Origin: Lindgomyces ingoldianus
Lineage: Eukaryota; Ascomycota; Dothideomycetes; Pleosporales; Lindgomycetaceae
Direction: 5' to 3'
DNA length: 64,000 bases
Assembly: GCF_010093535.1 (NCBI RefSeq)
Contig: NW_022985201.1
Location: forward strand, 609,692 to 673,691
Shown: in pieces, positions 22,400 through 33,929 of the stretch
Position numbering within the stretch: the first letter of the stretch is position 1
How the letters are laid out: the number at the start of each line of letters is the position of its first letter
Program-made: the position numbers and the translations under genes
Notes under the pieces: generated by a model
What the model was told of the DNA's origin: nothing
Seen by the model: only the letters and a program-made list of their open reading frames with translations
The model's database searches: none

Positions 22400-23404
22400 C
22401 TAAGGACTGAACCTGCAGGATTTGATATGTAGGATTCAATTGTCAAAACAACTCTGATCATGAATTTCTCTCGCTTATGAAAGGGCAATTAAGGGTCCGA
22501 TATATTTGACCTCAATGCAGATCAGCAGGCTCTCCTTTGACATTCTGCCCATTGTCGGCTTGTCGTGCAGTATCCGAAGAAGGCTGTGTATCATCATATC
22601 ATGCCCACGCGAGGACACGAGGTTGACGCGGGACATATTAGCGGGTGGCTCCGACATGTGGACCTCGACCCTCTCGCCATGGAATTCTAGAAGTCCATCT
22701 CGCCGCACCTAGGTAGCCTCGCCTCCATTTAGCGCTTGGCCTGCACCTTTCCCCCGCTCATGCCCATCTCCCTTCGTTCTCACAGTCTTGCTCTCGACCT
22801 AAGTAAAAGGGCCCTGGGACATAAAAAATCTATGCAGTTGCCTGGACCTGTGAATAGAGTACAAAATTGTGCTTGTCACTTGTCACTGTCGCGTGGGGAA
22901 CCTCGCGGCAGCCAAATGCTGACTTCGATGATCTGGGGAAGTGTATCCCGTCGTGCAGGGTTTAATGATGAACGGCGCAACGATCGTCGCAGGGTATCTT
23001 ATCTCTCCTGCACCCGTGTCGAATGACAATGGACAGATCTTACGAAAGTTTTCAGACGCGTTTTGCACATCGCGTTGGCTCGCGGTCGAGATGTGTCAAC
23101 CGTCCCGAGGTTGATGTTTCTGGGTGAATTTTGATTTGTTGGTGTGTGGCCATCAGCCTCGTATGGCAGAATCACTTACGGCAAAAGCTTATCTTACCGA
23201 CGAACATGGACTGTGGAGCTTGGCCGCGATAGCACTTGTATGATAGTTCGACAGACAACTTCCCAAGACGGTGGGACGGATCCATTCTTGTGCGACTTAC
23301 AACCTACAAAAGGTCGTCGGTTTCCACCTGCATAGAGAAAGAATCGTGAACGAAACTCCACCCACGCTAGTCCCGTTTGGGTCTTTTGGCGGTTAACGTT
23401 CACC
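22400..23404. other. Intergenic, nothing recognised
   Basis: One kilobase between two plus-strand genes. Short frames only. The 3' part should hold the promoter of the permease gene. Confidence 0.45.
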
Positions 23405-25417
23405 ATGCCAGTGTTTGAGCGCCCGCATCTCAAGGTCGAGCAGCCAAAGTCGGCGTTTGCGGAGGGGAATGCGCGATGGTAGGCTTTGGAATTGTTTCAA
23501 GCTGTTGGGCTTGAGAGCTTAATCGAGTCTTGATATTGATGATGTGACTGAGTACTGATGACTTTTTAGGACCAACAAAGATTTAGACCCCGTACCTCGA
23601 CATGCAAGGAAATGGGGGGTGACCTCAATCATAGCATATTGGATATCTGATGCTTTCAAGTAGGGGCCACTGAATAGATTTACAACTCCACAGGAATGGG
23701 TGACTGATTGGCATTTTTAGCGCTGCCACCTGGCAATTCGCCTCGGGCATCATTGCCATTGGTAGGAGATTTCTATAATTGTGTAGATTGAAGAAGCCTT
23801 GCTAATTGACATAGGCCTTACATGGAGAGAATCTCTCGGGGTCGTAGCCCTTGGCTTCTTCATCATTTCCTTCGTTATTGCGCTGAATGGCGCTACTGGA
23901 GTTATTCGTACGCCTCCCTACATCTGCACCTAAATAAAGTCCTCTGTCCAAGAAACAGAAGGTGTCTAACACATGCCAGACCACGCACCATTCCCCGTCC
24001 TAGCTCGTGCCTCCTGGGGCTTTTGGGGCTCCTACATCGCCATCATCTCACGCGCCATCCTCGCCATCTTCTGGTTCGCCATCCAAACCATGAACGGCGC
24101 CAACACAATCCGTGTCATGCTAGGCGCCATCTGGCCCTCCTTTCTCACTCTCCCAAACCATATCCCCGCGTCTCAAGGCATTGAGACCAATACCATGGTC
24201 TGTTTTTTCTTGTTCTGGCTGATCCAGATTCCTTTTTTGTACATGCATCCGAACAATTTGCGGTGGTTGTTCATGGTGAAGAGTGTTATTGTGCCGATTG
24301 CCTGGGTCGCAATCCTGATCTGGGCGTTTGTGGCGACAGAGGGGGGAAGTCTGTTTGATCAGAAAGCGACGATTCATGGGAGTGCGTATTCATGGGCCTT
24401 TTTGTCCTCGCTCACCTCAGTTATTGGGAATTATGCTACACTTTCTGTGAATCAAGTAAGCTTAAATCCTTCCCTCCCTACCCGCTTCCCTTTCCAGCCA
24501 TCTTTAAGTGAGTTCAAGGGTGACTGCAATTCGCTGATACTTCGAACAAGGCCGATTTCTCCCGCTACTCCCGCGTCTCCGTAAAATGGCAACTCCTCTA
24601 CGTCCCCATGCTCCCCATAATATTCACCTTCATCTCCTTCATTGGCATCGCCGCCTCCTCCGCCGGCGCCGTCCGTTACGGCACCCTGCAGTGGGACCCC
24701 ATGGCTCTCATCGCTAACTGGACCTCCCGGTCCTGTCGTTTCTTTGCTGCATTCTCATTCGCCCTCGCCGCCCTCGGAGTCAACATCTCTGCTAACTCCC
24801 TCTCGGCTGCTAACGACCTCACAGCGCTATTCCCGCAATACGTTAATATTAGAAGAGGCCAGCTGCTGTGCGCAGTGATATGCTGGGCGCTTGTACCATG
24901 GAAGATTTTGGCATCCGCAGGAAGTTTTCTTAATTTCATGGCGGCGTATGCGGTTTTCCTTGGGCCTATTGCTGCGATCATGGTCTGGGATTTCTGGTTG
25001 ATCCACCACCGCAAATACAACACCCTCGCACTGTACCAACCGCACTCTATCTACCGCTATACCGGCGGCGTCAACTTCCGCGCCGTCATCGCATTTCTCG
25101 TTGGCGTCGCCCCTAACCTCCCGGGTTTTATCAATTCGATTAATAGCAACATCGACGTTGGTGTGGGAGTCCATCCGTACCAGTTTGGCTGGCTGCTTGG
25201 GTTTGTGGGAACGAGTATTGTGTATGTGGGTTTGGCGTATGCGTTCCCGCCCAAGGAGTCGATGATTGATAAGGCGGTGTTGCCAGATCAGGTATATGAA
25301 GAGCAGGGGTATGATATTGAGGGTGTTTCTATGGAGGGAAGTGGGGGTGAGGAGGACGGGAGAGAGAATAGGGGTGAGAAGAGGGGTTTTAAGGCTTGGG
25401 CCGAGAGAATGCTGTAG
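23405..25417 (+). CDS. NCS1-family nucleobase/allantoin permease (Fur-type)
   Basis: Six exons: 23405-23478, 23570-23659, 23721-23761, 23815-23907, 23980-24455, 24551-25417; introns of 91, 61, 53, 72 and 95 nt; 546 residues with consistent phase throughout. About 12 transmembrane segments. Family landmarks: NKDLDPVPRHARKWG before TM1, WISDAFNAATWQFASGIIAI in TM1, HHAPFPVLARASWGFWGSYI, VNQADFSRYSRV in the TM5-TM6 region, AANDLTALFP, and the cytosolic tail rich in Glu/Gly. These place it in the nucleobase:cation symporter-1 family, the proton-coupled plasma-membrane importers of uracil, uridine, allantoin or related bases in fungi. The exact substrate cannot be read from the sequence. Confidence 0.88.
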
Positions 25418-25875
25418 GTGGAAAGAGGGGAGGCGGATGGCGGTGGGGAGTTGGTATAGGGCTATATCTTGAGATATAAAGTGAGGCAGAATCAGAACAC
25501 TGGGTTTAGTGTTGGTCAAGTACATAGATAAGAGAGATTTGCCACGGGCTTGCACAAATACAGCTGTTGCAACTTTTGCCAGGAAGCGTTGTATATTATT
25601 CTTTCGGTGCGATTAGTTTTGTAGCCCGAGAGTGTGATCTCGTGAGAAACTCTCTGTCGTAATGACTAATGCAAAAAGTCGTAGAAGGGGTGTTTGATCC
25701 TGTCTTGTAACCCCTGGAATCAAAATAGCGTATCGTCTTTGTATCCATGTACTCCAGTGTAGCGCATTGCAAGATGGTGAGTCAAAGGCATTGAGAGAGA
25801 CCTAAAAATCCATGTTGGCATCAAACTAACGCCTTCGGATGATATGACTGAGAGCAGATACGTAGGCCCCCTCGC
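25418..25875. other. Convergent 3' regions
   Basis: 458 bases between the stop of the permease gene (plus) and the stop of PWP2 (minus). No gene or repeat seen. Confidence 0.5.
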
Positions 25876-28741
25876 TCAGTCAATCCCCATCCACTCGTCC
25901 CCACTATCCCCTTCTTCTTCTACCTCCATCCCATCTCCTCCTGCCTCCATCTCAAATGCCAACGCACTCGGTTCCTCTATCTTCTCTCGCGGCTGACTCA
26001 ACAAATACTCAATCCGATAAATATTCTCATCCGCCAACCTCACTAACTCGGTCTGAATCCTCTTCACACACTTCTCTACTTGCCTAACCTCAGCCTCTAC
26101 CAAGCCTCGATTATCTTTCAACCACCGACCATGCCTACTTAGAAGACTCTCAATCCAAAGCAGATTGAATTCCAGATGGGGAGACTCGTCCGCCTGGACC
26201 GCGACAAAGCGGAGTAAGCGGCCGAGGTAGACGGTCGGGATATTCTTGACGACGAGGGAGATATCTGAGACGGGGATTCCTTCATAGACGCGGCGGATGA
26301 GGTTTTGTTCGTTGAGGCGGAATGCCATGACTAGTGCTTTGAGGTATTCCTTCTGAGCGAGGGTAGAAAGGGTGCTGCAGGGCGTTACGGTGATATCAAG
26401 GTCGAAGGGGTCGAATTGGAAGCCCGTGTCTAGACTGTAGATTAACAGGCCCTCTGTGCTCGCAGCGCAAAACGCTCGCCCAGCAGGCGAGAATGCTACC
26501 GCTGGTACTCGCACTTCTGGTCGAGTTTTCCGCGCTGCGTCACCCCGCTGCGCGCCGGGAAGTGTGTCATCGCGCCGGTCTTCGAGATCCGAAGCTTCGC
26601 CCTGCTCGTCGATAAGGCCGCGAGGTCCGGCTTCGGTAAGGAGTTTGCTGTTGAGAAATTCCTGGGTTCCGTCGAGGGAGAGGTTGACAGAGACAGTGAA
26701 TTTCTTCAACAGAACGCCGGATTGTGCGTCATAGAGACATATGTATTTGCTGTTACCGCTGGCAAGGACGCAGGTTCCATCAGCGCTGTATCGAACAGAT
26801 GTAAAGCTTTTAGTGCCGGCGAGATTTGCCGCAGTTCGACGGTCAGTCATTTTACGACCACCAGAAACGTCGCGCTGGGCGTCGATCCCGCCTTGTTGTG
26901 TGGCTTCGGATACGGACCAGAACGTTAGTTGACCGTCGAGGGTGGTAACAGCGATCTGTTTGGAGTCGGGACGAAACGCGATACAGAGGACGTCCGCCAT
27001 AAGTTGTAGCGGCTCGCTCGTCTGTGTTCGCGCGAAGATATTCCACAGACGAACGGTGTGATCCCAACTTCCACTGACCAAGGTGCCGCCATCGGGCGCA
27101 AAGGATAAGGACGTCACAGGTCCATCGTGGCCGGACAGTCGGTCGAGAAGTTGGCCTGTTTGAACAGACCAAATGTGAATATCAAAGGAATCAATGGATC
27201 CAGCGCAGACGACTTCGCCACTTGGGTCGACCGCCAGTGAGGAGAAAGAGAGCCTTGAAGGAGCTGTGAATGTTCGGAAGTTGCGATATCGAATTAAATC
27301 CCAAGCTCTTACTGATCCATCTAGACTTGCTGTGAAGAGAACGTTACCCCTTTTCGCATACTCGCACGCTGTGACTCCGCTTATGTGCTCAGTGAAAGTG
27401 ACGACACAGAAGCCAGAATTCACGTCCCAGACTTTGATCTTTCCATCGTCTGCAGCTGTAATGATGCGTTGACCATCGGGCGAGTAGGCGATGGAGTTCA
27501 TCGAATCGAAGTGTCCCTGCTGTTTGAGGATGTAGGATTCGGACTGCCATTCCCAGACCAATAGCTGGCCCAATTTCGAAGCACCGAAGGCAAGCCATTC
27601 TCCAGTCTTGTTTATTGCGACAAAGTCAATATCGTTCTGCGATATACTTGGAGGGGTTAGCAGACTCGATAATGTAGGCTGGCATACACACACCTCAAGT
27701 TCTGTATCTGGCTGAACTCTGGCAATTCATAGATACTAAAGATGCCGTTAGAGAATCCAGCGACGAGTAACTTGGACTCCGGGTGAAATGCAGTGCATGT
27801 CACATGCGCATTATTCTGCATGAAGTAATGCCGGTCGGCAATCCTCCACTGCCAATTCTCGTCGTCATCGCCTGCCCCAGAAGGTGCTTCGGGACGTAGC
27901 ACATATCTCCAAACAAAGAGAGCGCCATCTTTGCTAACCGTGTATATCTGAAAGAGGTCAGCGCCACTGGGTTTGCGACTGGGAGCCGGCACTCGTACCC
28001 ACCGTTTCCTGATCTTTAGAAAACCATGCACCCACAACTCCTTGCCGATGGCCTGCGAGTGTAGTTGGCATAAAACCCTCCTCCAGGTCCATGCTCCATA
28101 TCCGCGCCGTCAGGTCTTTTGAAGCGCTCAAGAAGAACCTCGAATCGGCCGACCATTCGATGCTCTGCACACTGTCGAAATGGCCCGTGTATATTCTGTG
28201 CCTGACGAACGGCGCAAACTCCAGGTCTCCACCTGCCACGTCAGGTGTTGAAGGGGTATGCCATACTTCAACCTGCCTTCCTATTCCGGCTGCGAAATGT
28301 CGCCCGGAAGGAGCGAATGCAAGGGCAGAGACCCCGCCTCGGAAGGAGAAGTGATAGAGGGCAACTCGGCGGGGCACATTTGTAAGGATGGCGCGGCCGT
28401 CTTCATCGATCGATAGGAGGAGATTTCCGCGAGGGTTCAGTGCGAGTCGGGCGATGTTCCGTCGATGCGCGAATGGAAGGGTGTGTGATTTGGAGCTGGA
28501 GTCGACATGAGCCAGAAATTTCACGTAGGGTGCAGCAACATATAGCAATTACTTTACTAGATCGAATACTGAGACCCTGTTCCCGACAGGAGAGAGGAGA
28601 CATGTTCCGTCTGGCGTGAAGAGAAGGTTGCCTCTGCTGTACACGGTCCCCAGCAGATTGGAGAACTATCAGCGCTGTTTAGCGGATAATCTTGGCAGGA
28701 ATTCTAGCCGCATTGCATCTCACCTGGAACTCAGTCTTCAT
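25876..28741 (-). CDS. PWP2: Periodic tryptophan protein 2, U3 snoRNP WD40 protein
   Basis: Five exons on the minus strand: 28724-28741, 28553-28665, 28003-28495, 27694-27947, 25876-27646; introns of 58, 57, 55 and 47 nt, all in phase; 882 residues, close to the usual length of about 900. The N-terminus MKTEFQFSNLLGTVYSRGNL is characteristic. Two WD40 propellers follow, with blade motifs such as GHFDSVQSIEWSADSRFFLS, GHFDSMNSIAYSPDGQRIIT, DGKIKVWD, DGSVRAWD and DHTVRLWN. The C-terminal Utp12-type helical domain (EYLKALVMAFRLNEQNLIRR) comes next, then an acidic tail. PWP2 nucleates the UTP-B module of the small-subunit processome in the nucleolus, needed for early 18S rRNA processing. Divergent from the septin gene. 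Confidence 0.93.
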
Positions 28742-29124
28742 TTTGACAATACAAAACTACCGCATCTTTTTGGTTGTGGGGGCGCTCGTGACATTTCTAT
28801 ATCGTGAACTTTTTTTCGTGAGAGGAAGCTCGGGCCACACAAGCTAGCGCGCTTTCCCCGTTCAGGGTCAGTGCTTGCCGAAGAGAGTCGTGCAGAGAAA
28901 GGGGACGCCAAATTATCCAACACCACCTCCGACTCCTCTCCTCCCCAAGAACCTTCGCCATCAGTATACCGCCGCTATCACGAGGCTGATCGACTCCCTC
29001 CAGACGGATATCTTCCGGTAATCCTCCGACTGCACCTGCCTCGGACTTGCCTCCTTGCCCCTAGCTAACAGGCGGCCTTAGATCCCATCGTCCTCAACCA
29101 GCAGCCTGAGCGCAGAAAGACACC
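28742..29124. promoter_or_regulatory. Shared divergent promoter of PWP2 and septin genes
   Basis: 383 bases between divergent start codons. C/T-rich around 28930-29060 on the plus strand (CTCCTCTCCTCCCC and similar), consistent with a fungal promoter. No TATA box picked out. Confidence 0.5.
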
Positions 29125-30534
29125 ATGGCCGAATCCGCATCCCCAATTGGCATTGCCAATGTACGTACCCGCCACTTCTAGTCTATCTAAGACCCGCACT
29201 GACATGTCTCGCAGTTGCCCAACCAGCGGTATGCCCGAGACCAACGCACACACACTGTTTGAGCCTAACATTCGACAGCCATAAGATCGTCGCAAAGCGC
29301 GGTGCTGCCTTCACGATAATGGTATGGGCCGAACACTGCGAATGGCAAGACGGGAACATCATCTAACCATTTCAGGTCGCTGGCGAGTCTGGACTCGGAA
29401 AGACCACCTTCATCAACACCCTCTTCTCCACCACCATCAAGACCTACGCGGATCACAAGCGCCGACACAACAAGCAGATTGACAAGACGGTTGAGATTGA
29501 GATCACAAAGGCTGAGCTTGAGGAGAAGTTCTTCAAGGGTATTATTTTCATGCAGCCCGCCGTTGAATGCCAAGTCAGTGGTTGCTAACTTCATCAGTCC
29601 GCCTTACTGTCATCGATACTCCTGGGTTTGGCGACTATGTCAACAACCGCGACTCCTGGCAGCCCATCATTGAGTTTTTGGACGACCAGCATGAGTCGTA
29701 CATGTTGCAGGAACAACAGCCGCGCCGCAGCGACAAGATTGACCTCCGCGTCCACGCTTGTCTGTACTTCATCCGACCCACCGGACACACGTTGAAGCCT
29801 TTGGATATCGAGGTCATGAAGAGGCTCTGCACGCGCGTGAACTTGATCCCCGTCGTCGCCAAGGCGGACACGTTGAGCCCCGCAGACCTGGCTAAATTTA
29901 AGGCGAGGGTACGTTGATGCATTTCAACAAGTTGGGCTGCACTAACGCACATCAGGTACGCGCCGTCATTGAGGCCCAGGGCATCAAAATCTACCAGCCA
30001 CCACTTGAGGACGATGACGATGCTGCTCTCGCCCACGCCCGCGGTCTCATCTCCGCCATGCCATTCTCCGTTATTGGCTCAGAGAAGGATGTCCAGACCA
30101 ATGATGGCCGCACCGTTAAGGGCCGACAATACGCCTGGGGTGTAGCCGAGGTCGAGAACGAGGAGCACTGCGACTTCAAGAAACTCCGCGCCATCCTTAT
30201 CCGAACCCACATGCTCGACCTAATCCACACCACCGAGGAGAACCACTACGAGGCATACCGCGCGCAACAAATGGAGACGAGGAAGTTTGGCGAGGCTCGT
30301 CCACGGAAGCTGGACAACCCCAAGTTCAAGGAGGAAGAAGAGGCCCTGCGAAAGCGATTCACCGAGCAGGTTAAGGTCGAAGAGCAGCGGTTCAGACAGT
30401 GGGAGCAGAAGCTCATCTCAGAGCGCGACCGCCTCAACAAGGACTTGGAGCAGAGCCACGCCGTTATTAAACAGCTCGAACAGGACGTCGACAATCTCCA
30501 GGGCAGCATCAACCGCTCCCATGGCCGCCGTTAA
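29125..30534 (+). CDS. CDC12: Septin, CDC12/AspC type
   Basis: Six exons: 29125-29160, 29215-29228 (14 nt), 29279-29321, 29376-29538, 29598-29908, 29956-30534; five introns of 47-59 nt; 381 residues. The N-terminus IGIANLPNQRHKIV matches the CDC12 branch. GTPase motifs: G1 GESGLGKT at 34-41, G3 DTPG at 92-95, G4 AKAD at 173-176. The septin-specific element is represented by GRQYAWGVAEVENEEHCDF. The C-terminal region (FRQWEQKLISERDRLNKDLE) is a coiled coil at about 300-375, as in CDC12. Septins form hetero-oligomeric filaments at septa and growing tips; this subunit would occupy the CDC12 position next to CDC3. Four of its introns lie within the first 160 codons. Confidence 0.93.
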
Positions 30535-31149
30535 GTTGCATCAAGAGCGTGGCTGGGCGTTGTGGTTGTCACAATTCAAATGCAGATCCAAGGCTCGCTG
30601 GAGTTTTATTCCTCTACATGTTATCCTTCGAGATTCCCCTCCTTTTCTCTTCCATATGTTTGTAATGTCGCGCTGCGACGGGTTTTTTGTTCGCTTGGCT
30701 GGGTTGCTTTGTTTCGAGGTGTGAGATGACCCCAGAGTTGTTGTGGGATGGGCTGTGCTGCTCGGGGATAGGTTGTTGTGATTGGGATGGAAAAGAGGTC
30801 TGAACTGGACATGGAAGATAAGTGGCATTTTCTAGGACTTGTAGATTAATTGATTTGGGTTGCGACTGGTCGCATTAAGGTGCTGTGAATTGATATTTGA
30901 GATATTCTCTTGAGATGAAAGTTATGGATTTGATATAGTGCATCCACCGACGGCTCAGATCGATGGAGATAAAATCGATATTACTTCCTCCGAAAGAGTA
31001 CGAAGATAATACCACATTCACATCCATCTGGTATATTTCCCGACTTCAGACAGCCATAGGTGAAATGCAGGTACCTCTTTTGGAGCGAAGTACATGGCGA
31101 TTAGCCCCCCTCAAAAGACGAGTTGAAAGAAAGGAAGGCAAGAAGCTCT
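30535..31149. other. Convergent 3' regions
   Basis: 615 bases between a plus-strand and a minus-strand stop codon. T/G-rich just after the septin gene, typical of a 3' UTR. Nothing else seen. Confidence 0.45.
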
Positions 31150-32407
31150 TTACTTGATACCCAACCCACCAAATACACGATCCAACTCCTCCCCCGCCCT
31201 CGGATCCGGAACCCCATCTCTCCTCTCAATCAACCCTTTGATGCCTACACTCGTCCTCCGTTCCGCCTGCGGCGGTCTCCCTCCCGCTCCTACCCCTATA
31301 CTCCCCTCGCCTATCTGTCCCTGTATCTGGGCCTCTCCCGCAGCCACATTCTCAGGAACCAACAGCTTAACCTCCGCATCCAACCAACCTGGCGCAACGC
31401 GCCTCTTCTCCGCTAAATCCGCTGCCTTCCGCGCGTCCTCCCATTCCAGCAATGTGTTTCGCGCAGACGATTCGAGAGTGCGGAGATGCGATTGCAGTGC
31501 TAGACAGGATTGTAGAATCGCGTCCGGTGTCGCAGTTGTGTCGCCCGAGGCAGAGGATACGTAGGCGGGAGACGGCGTGGGTTGGGAGGTGGGATTGTTG
31601 TTGTTGTTGTTTGGTTCGGAGGCATTGGGAGGGTTGGAATTGGGGTTGGGGTTGGGGTTTGAGAGGATTGAAGGTGGGAGGGTTGAGGGGAGCTGTTTGT
31701 AGGTGTAGGGGAGCGGGGTGGCGGTTGGGAGGGAGAGGAAAGGGGATATTGTTAGAGGAATTTGGGCGAGGAGGGGGTGGGGGTCTAGTTGTAGCTTATG
31801 TTAGCTTATGTTCAATGGAAACACCGTAGCTTGAAGATGTGAATGTATAGGTATAGGCATGGCGGTGCTCTCTCAAATCTAGAGTTTGCGCCGGAAATAG
31901 TGCTTTGGAGTTGTATCCCCATGAAAACCCTTGGCGTGGTGGTCCTCTCCCGAATCCGGAGTTCTGCGTTAGAAATGGTAGAGTTGGAGCGGTACGGCTC
32001 TGTGGAGTGCGGGGTATGCAAGCCCCATATCCCATCCAGAATCTTGCAAGTGCCTCCGTGCTACCAGAAAACCAGTACTGGGGACGAAGAAAAAGATCCG
32101 AATGCTGCATTGTGGGGTAAAGCAGTCGGTGTGGAGCAGTGGGGAGGTGGTGTGAGAGTAGGTCGAGGTAGCCTGGATTCAGGTACGGAAATTGGGGTAC
32201 AGTGAATAGTCCATAGCAGCTCTAGTCTTCCAAAGCGAAATCGGAAGGCAATTAAATAGCATTCGAACATTTGGATCCTTCGGAGTCGGTGCGCATCCAG
32301 AAGCACTTGTGGAAGTGTAGTAAAGGTTGAATGCGCGTTGTGGGGGCTCCAAACAGACGGAGAAGATTGCTGGGGTAAGAGAAAGGGAACTCACGTTCGT
32401 CGTGCAT
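31150..32407 (-). CDS. Hypothetical protein with Asn/Pro-rich linker and C-terminal helix
   Basis: Exon 2 at 31150-31784 is clear: 211 codons beginning HPLLAQIPLTISPFLSLPTA and TPLPYTYKQLPSTLPPSIL. A simple-sequence linker NPNPNPNSN / NNNNNN follows, then a helical stretch (LQSCLALQSHLRTLESSARN, EWEDARKAADLAEKRRV), and it ends ELDRVFGGLGIK. For the start, ATG at 32407 (M-H-D-E-) with donor GTGAGT joins in phase to the CAACTAG acceptor at 31785, giving 215 residues. This needs a 610-nt intron, long for this genome, so the first exon is less certain. I do not recognise the family; the short helical pair could be a protein-interaction coiled coil. Confidence 0.55.
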
Positions 32408-32877
32408 ATTGATCTTCGGGCCTGCGTTTGGAAAAAGCGGCTCTTTAAGATTTAATCAGAACCGGGTAAAGTGGGAGGTTGTCGTTGGTCCTGGGTTGAG
32501 AACGGAGTTGGAAGTCGTCGGGAGGATTGCGGAGAACAGGCGAGTGGGTGCAATGAAGAACGGCGGCACGTGACCCAACACCGGCGTGTGGGGCTTATGC
32601 AGGGTAAGGGGGAAAATCGAGGGGCATAGTGGCAAAGACTTAAGATGGGCCAATAGTGCGGGCTGGATTTGTTGTAAAGTGGTTCATATTAGAGTATGTA
32701 AACCTATATGTGTGGACGCTATGTGAACGCTTCGAGACTCTTCCAAAATGCTAGTCAACGCCACACTACTTTGCTTCTTCAATATCAGAAATGCGAAAGA
32801 GCACAGGTAGCTTCTGCAATTACACGACAATACCCCAATTATGTTCCAGACTCTATATCAGCCTCGTCTCGAGCCCT
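32408..32877. other. Intergenic, nothing recognised
   Basis: 470 bases; upstream of the hypothetical gene and downstream of the AA9 gene, both minus strand. Confidence 0.45.
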
Positions 32878-33929
32878 TTAGCATTTGAAGGCGGTTGGGC
32901 CGGGGATTGTGTATGTCGTTGGGGTTGGATAGAAGAGCTGGAACTTGATGCCAGGATCAGTCCCCTTGTATGCTCCGGGAAAGCTAACCGTGGGTGGATT
33001 CGCGGAGCCGCCCCCAGTAACGTTAATCTGAGCACACTCCATGTACAGTTGCGCTCCAGGGTAACTGGCGGCGCCGTGCAGGGCAATGAGTTCTGCTCTC
33101 AGGAGGTATCTGCAACATTTTGTATGAGAATCAAGGCGGTGATACAGGGGATAGGAAACCAACTGGCCGCTCTGAACGCATGAAGGTAAAGTGAAGTTCA
33201 CTTTGCCTTTATTATTGTAAAGCCTTGTGACCGCCCACTGGCCCTTGCTATCGAGCCCATCTTCATAGATCTTAAACCCTAGCTGACTTTTAGACGGAGA
33301 ACATGCAAGAGAAGCTTCGGAGCGCACATTTGAGGCCGGTGACTTTGGTAGTCAAAGCATCGTCTACTTTGGCAAGGTACACCATTACGGGGCCGAGATG
33401 CCCCTTATCAATGGGATCTTGCGCTTCACCAGTACTCCCGCTGTCTAAGGTATGATGCCATTCGGCGGTGAGCTTATCGCCAGCTTTGACCTGCATTTGC
33501 GGTGTACATTCAGTATGCTGCTATGCGAAGTAGACTGCAGTGGAGATCCGTACATTGATGATGTCCTTGGGAAGAGGGGTTCTGAGTGGATTTGGGCTAA
33601 ATGCAGGTCAATATAGTGCGCGGACGGAGTTCGAGTTGCTACTTGCCCTCCATTGCATATAACATCATTGGACGTCACATCAGTAATTGGCCTGGGATTC
33701 CACGTGTCAATCTCGGCCTAAATGCGGCTGCATGTTGGACGCCTACCCATCGTATGCCTGTGGTACACTGTCAGTGAGCCTTTCGTAACCGAGGCAATAC
33801 AGACGTTCATACGGGAACTCGGATGCCTTTCGTGTGTCCCTGTGCCACTCCGTTAACCCATAACTCTTGGAAAATTGTATGCGCCGAAGCGCCGACGAGC
33901 AAGGAGCACGTGATGAGGAGATTCTTCAT
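32878..33929 (-). CDS. AA9 lytic polysaccharide monooxygenase (cellulose-active family)
   Basis: Six exons on the minus strand: 33813-33929, 33747-33757 (11 nt), 33647-33691, 33554-33596, 33328-33490, 32878-33278; 259 residues. Introns are 55, 55, 50, 63 and 49 nt; the third is a GC-AG intron (donor GCAAGT). The signal peptide [16 protein letters not shown] is cut directly before His17, as required for the copper histidine brace. The second brace histidine lies in EWHHTL (84-85). AA9 landmarks follow: [29 protein letters not shown] and [14 protein letters not shown] with the axial Tyr. No cellulose-binding module. Inside the last exon a 50-nt GTTTCC...TGCAG stretch looks like an intron, but splicing it would shift the frame; retained, it adds about 17 residues to a conserved loop. 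AA9 enzymes oxidatively cleave cellulose outside the cell. Divergent from cellobiose dehydrogenase. Confidence 0.88.
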
